Positions 49,515 to 51,787 of a DNA stretch of 51,787 bases are shown piece after piece. This stretch comes from Deltaproteobacteria bacterium (GTDB lineage Bacteria > Myxococcota_A > UBA9042): NCBI GenBank assembly GCA_016875335.1, contig VGRO01000020.1:1-51787 (forward strand), read 5' to 3'. The stretch's first letter is position 1. The number at the start of each line of letters is the position of its first letter. A program made the position numbers and the translations under genes. A model generated the notes under the pieces. It had not been told where the DNA came from. It saw only the letters and a program-made list of their open reading frames with translations, and ran no database searches.

Positions 49515-51503
49515 CTACCGAAACCACGCATGATCGACGTTGTGCTGACACGCCTCGCCGTTGTCGCCGCAATCCTCGGAAAACCACGACCGCTGCGGCA
49601 AGTTGCTGAAACTGGTCTCGGTGCCCGAGGCCGACTTCTCGTCGGCGTTGTTCGTGGCCCAGCAACCGGCATAGGTCGCGGTGGTCTGTTTGGGCCACCA
49701 CCGCAGGTTGTACGCGTTGCCGACGCCCACGGTGTGACACTGCCACGCCTGACGGCCCTCGGTGGACTTGGCCTTGACGGCGTCGATCTGCGCGTCCGTC
49801 AGGTTGTATTTGTACGGCTGCTCCGCCGCACTCTCGGTGTAGATCTTGTAGGCAAAGTCGGTGGTTTCGTCGACGCGCGTCCAGCCGCCGCCGCTCGTGG
49901 TCATGTCGCACTGCACCTGAAACGGCGCGACGCCACCCAGCCCGTCTGGGTCGATCCAGTACAGGCCGCTCTGGGTCGAGGGCAGCTTGGCAAGCAAGTC
50001 CTTGCAGGTCAGTGCCGGATTGGTCTGGGTGCCCCAGTAGGCGAGCGATAATGGGAAGTACTGGACACCATTGCAGATCTGCACCGTGCTGTCCTTGGTG
50101 TTGAACCACATCGCCCCCGCGTTGGCAACGCTGCATGGCACCGGCGCGTCCGAGAATTGGCCCAGCACCAGCGCGCCTTTGGCGCCGACCTTCTGGGCTG
50201 ACACCACGTCGAAGCCGACCGACCAGGCCAGCAACTTGCCATCCTTGCCGCCGGCCGTGCCTTCGAGGTCGGCGACCTTGAGGGCCCAGATGCCCTTGGG
50301 GGACTTGCCGGCCCAACCCGAGAGGTCGCCCTTGACCAGCGCATTGGGTTTGGGCCAAGTGCCCTCGAGCGTGCTGCCGGTGCTGCCCTGGTCGTACAGC
50401 ACGTATTCGGCGCCGTTGGGGTCGTAGAGCAACACGCGCACCTTGCTGATGCCAGAGTTGGCGATCTTGGCGTACACCTTGACTCCCTGGATGAGGCCAA
50501 GGTCGGGCACGTCGATCGCGTCAGAGACGCCGGCGGGCGCGGCGTCGAGCAGGTCAATCGGCGTCTTGGCGCTGGCGATGACCTCGGTGAACTGGTTGGT
50601 CAGCAGGCCATTGCTGACTTCGTCCAGGGCGTCCTTGGGCAGCGCGGATGGATCGAAGCCGGGCACGCAGTCAAAACTGCCGTCGGCCTTGAATCCCTTG
50701 AGCACGAGCCCGGTACCACACGAGGCACCGACCTTGGCGAGCACCGGAAGACCTTGCAAGTCCAGGTACTTGCCAGTCAGCGCCACATCGGCGAGCTTGG
50801 CCGTCTTGGCATACAGGTTCAGGTCCGGGGCGCCCTTGAGGTCGGCGTACTCGCCCGAACCCGCGACCTTTGCCAACGATGCGGCCTTGACGAACTGGTC
50901 CAGGTCCGGCACACCGGCGAGATCGCCGTACGCCCCCGATTTGGCGACCTTGTGCAGGTCGGCCGCCTTCGCGTAACTGGCAAGGTCTGGGGCGTCCTTG
51001 AGGTCGGCAAACGCACCCGACTTGGCCACGGCCGCCAGGTCCCCCGCCTTGGCAAACGGAGCGAGCGCCGCGGGGTCAAGGGCCTTTGCGCCGACACACC
51101 CGCTGCAGTCCACGGATTCGGCGACGCCTGCGCGCAGGGCGAACGGCACGCTGCGCAGTGCCACCCGCGCCAACTCGGGATCGGGCTCGACCTTGACGCC
51201 AATGAATGGCGTCGCGCCCATCTGCGCCACCACCTCCGCCGCAAGCGCGGCCTTGTCGCCAAGCGTCACGGCGAACTGGCCGCCCTTGGTGACCGCAAGC
51301 AACGGTCCTTCGGTCCACAGGGGCGTCGGCGCGGTGGCGTCCTTGTAGATGCTGACCTGCAGCACATAGGCGCCATCGGCGACCGGCCCGCCCGAGGCCG
51401 ACAGGGCGCCCTGCACGGTGACAGTCTGCGGAACCGCGTGGACGGGTGTGGCGCATGGCGCGAGGGCCACGCCGACCAGCAGGGCGAGGGGCAACCAACG
51501 CAT
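49515..51503 (-). CDS. Secreted P-domain protein with fibrinogen/collagen-C-like end
   Basis: The 662-aa product starts at ATG 51503 (SD GGAG) with a signal peptide ending near VHAVPQ. It is a paralog of the protein at 15351-17702: the same beta-rich N-domain (~25-125), CSGC at 133-136, and AKSGAFADLKDAPDL-type repeats (~150-255). A P-domain-like segment at ~315-432 includes LYDPNGAEYVLYDQG and PKGIWALKV. Instead of a Gly-rich tail it ends (~495-662) in a fibrinogen/fibrillar-collagen-C-like domain: CKDLLAKLPSTQSGLYWIDP, then VQCDMTTSGGGWTRV and further Cys and Trp residues. Family knowledge: such domains bind glycans or proteins. Likely surface adhesin. Confidence 0.82.
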   Translation of the reverse strand: MRWLPLALLVGVALAPCATPVHAVPQTVTVQGALSASGGPVADGAYVLQVSIYKDATAPTPLWTEGPLLAVTKGGQFAVTLGDKAALAAEVVAQMGATPFIGVKVEPDPELARVALRSVPFALRAGVAESVDCSGCVGAKALDPAALAPFAKAGDLAAVAKSGAFADLKDAPDLASYAKAADLHKVAKSGAYGDLAGVPDLDQFVKAASLAKVAGSGEYADLKGAPDLNLYAKTAKLADVALTGKYLDLQGLPVLAKVGASCGTGLVLKGFKADGSFDCVPGFDPSALPKDALDEVSNGLLTNQFTEVIASAKTPIDLLDAAPAGVSDAIDVPDLGLIQGVKVYAKIANSGISKVRVLLYDPNGAEYVLYDQGSTGSTLEGTWPKPNALVKGDLSGWAGKSPKGIWALKVADLEGTAGGKDGKLLAWSVGFDVVSAQKVGAKGALVLGQFSDAPVPCSVANAGAMWFNTKDSTVQICNGVQYFPLSLAYWGTQTNPALTCKDLLAKLPSTQSGLYWIDPDGLGGVAPFQVQCDMTTSGGGWTRVDETTDFAYKIYTESAAEQPYKYNLTDAQIDAVKAKSTEGRQAWQCHTVGVGNAYNLRWWPKQTTATYAGCWATNNADEKSASGTETSFSNLPQRSWFSEDCGDNGEACQHNVDHAWFR

Positions 51504-51638
51504 GGTGAACTCCGCGACCGGCCGGCGGTCGTGGCCGGATGCTATACAGACCGACCGAAAAACAAGATCATGTTCGGCCCGTGGCCGCCAGTCGGCCGCC
51601 TCGGACGCGAGCTTGGCGACCCACGAAACAGCGTGAAT

Positions 51639-51674
51639 CTGACCGAAGTCCAGGTGAACCCGGACTTCGGTCAG
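51639..51674. repeat. Perfect 13-bp hairpin
   Basis: CTGACCGAAGTCC (51639-51651) and GGACTTCGGTCAG (51662-51674) pair perfectly around a 10-nt loop. No T-tract follows. It lies ~135 bp upstream of the P-domain gene's start and could be an operator, an attenuator or the end of an upstream transcript. The remaining bases to 51787 hold nothing recognised. Confidence 0.6.
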
Positions 51675-51787
51675 AAAGTATAGGGTCCAGCAGAGGGCGG
51701 GGGCAAGGGACCGCGTTCTCCAGAATCCACCGCCCCGCGCCGGCCAGCCGCGGAGCGGCGGTGCCGGTGCCTTTTTTCGCCTCCACG

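Noticed and set aside
51750..51775. Intrinsic terminator at the window end (GCCGC-GGA-GCGGC and a later T6)
   Set aside because: The stem is only 5 bp and the T-tract is a dozen bases away; the gene it would serve is not visible.

Overview
The window is a GC-rich bacterial chromosome segment. Gene content suggests a member of the Myxococcota or former Deltaproteobacteria, possibly Polyangia-like. The basis is the density of lipoproteins and secreted proteins with Cys-rich, Ala/Asp-rich, RCC1, PQQ-propeller, P-domain and SGNH modules, a WD40-caspase protein, and a complete Gram-negative envelope toolkit. No rRNA, tRNA, CRISPR array or phage module was recognised. The taxonomic call is inference from gene style only.

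Layout. 0-1.4 kb: a palindromic repeat and the wreck of a spermidine-synthase-like membrane protein. 1.5-5.1 kb: a 1200-aa WD40-caspase protein (minus strand). 5.1-5.9 kb: a repeat-rich intergenic region with two copies of a 151-bp element. 5.9-13.6 kb: a 1314-aa Cys-rich lipoprotein with somatomedin-B-like and thrombospondin-like tails, a thioredoxin-like lipoprotein, an outer-membrane/thioredoxin fusion broken by an in-frame TGA, and an unknown lipoprotein, punctuated by a recurrent G-run motif. 13.6-14.1 kb: a cluster of hairpins. 14.1-17.7 kb: an SGNH-hydrolase lipoprotein and a P-domain surface protein. 17.8-24.8 kb: a six-gene minus-strand operon livK-livH-livM-livG-livF-pepP for uptake of branched-chain (or similar) amino acids and X-Pro peptide turnover; its LivG carries two extra transmembrane hairpins. 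24.9-26.8 kb: a phosphoglucose-isomerase-like protein that has lost its active-site motifs, and a small membrane protein. 26.8-29.2 kb: a mutM remnant and two lipoproteins. 29.4-33.5 kb: an envelope block of murJ, uppP, coaB and an N-acetylmuramoyl-alanine amidase. 33.6-37.5 kb: a translationally coupled pair of lipoproteins.

37.5-40.2 kb is a degraded mobile patch: a Y1 (IS200/RAYT-like) transposase relic between 38-bp inverted repeats, a 16-bp tandem repeat, a truncated AAA-ATPase-like gene, then an FAD-linked 2-hydroxyacid dehydrogenase and a second copy of the palindromic repeat found at the window start. 40.2-51.5 kb: an acyl-CoA dehydrogenase, an RCC1-type lipoprotein, citrate synthase, HtpG, a SUMF1-family lipoprotein, and a second P-domain surface protein that ends in a fibrinogen/collagen-C-like domain.

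The most unusual items are the membrane-inserted LivG ATPase, the family of CTAG-bounded palindromes (one of which supplies the stop codon of the acyl-CoA dehydrogenase), the inactive-looking isomerase homolog, the TGA directly after a signal peptide, and a recurrent promoter layout in which the -10 box lies 7-8 nt from the start codon, pointing to leaderless mRNAs.
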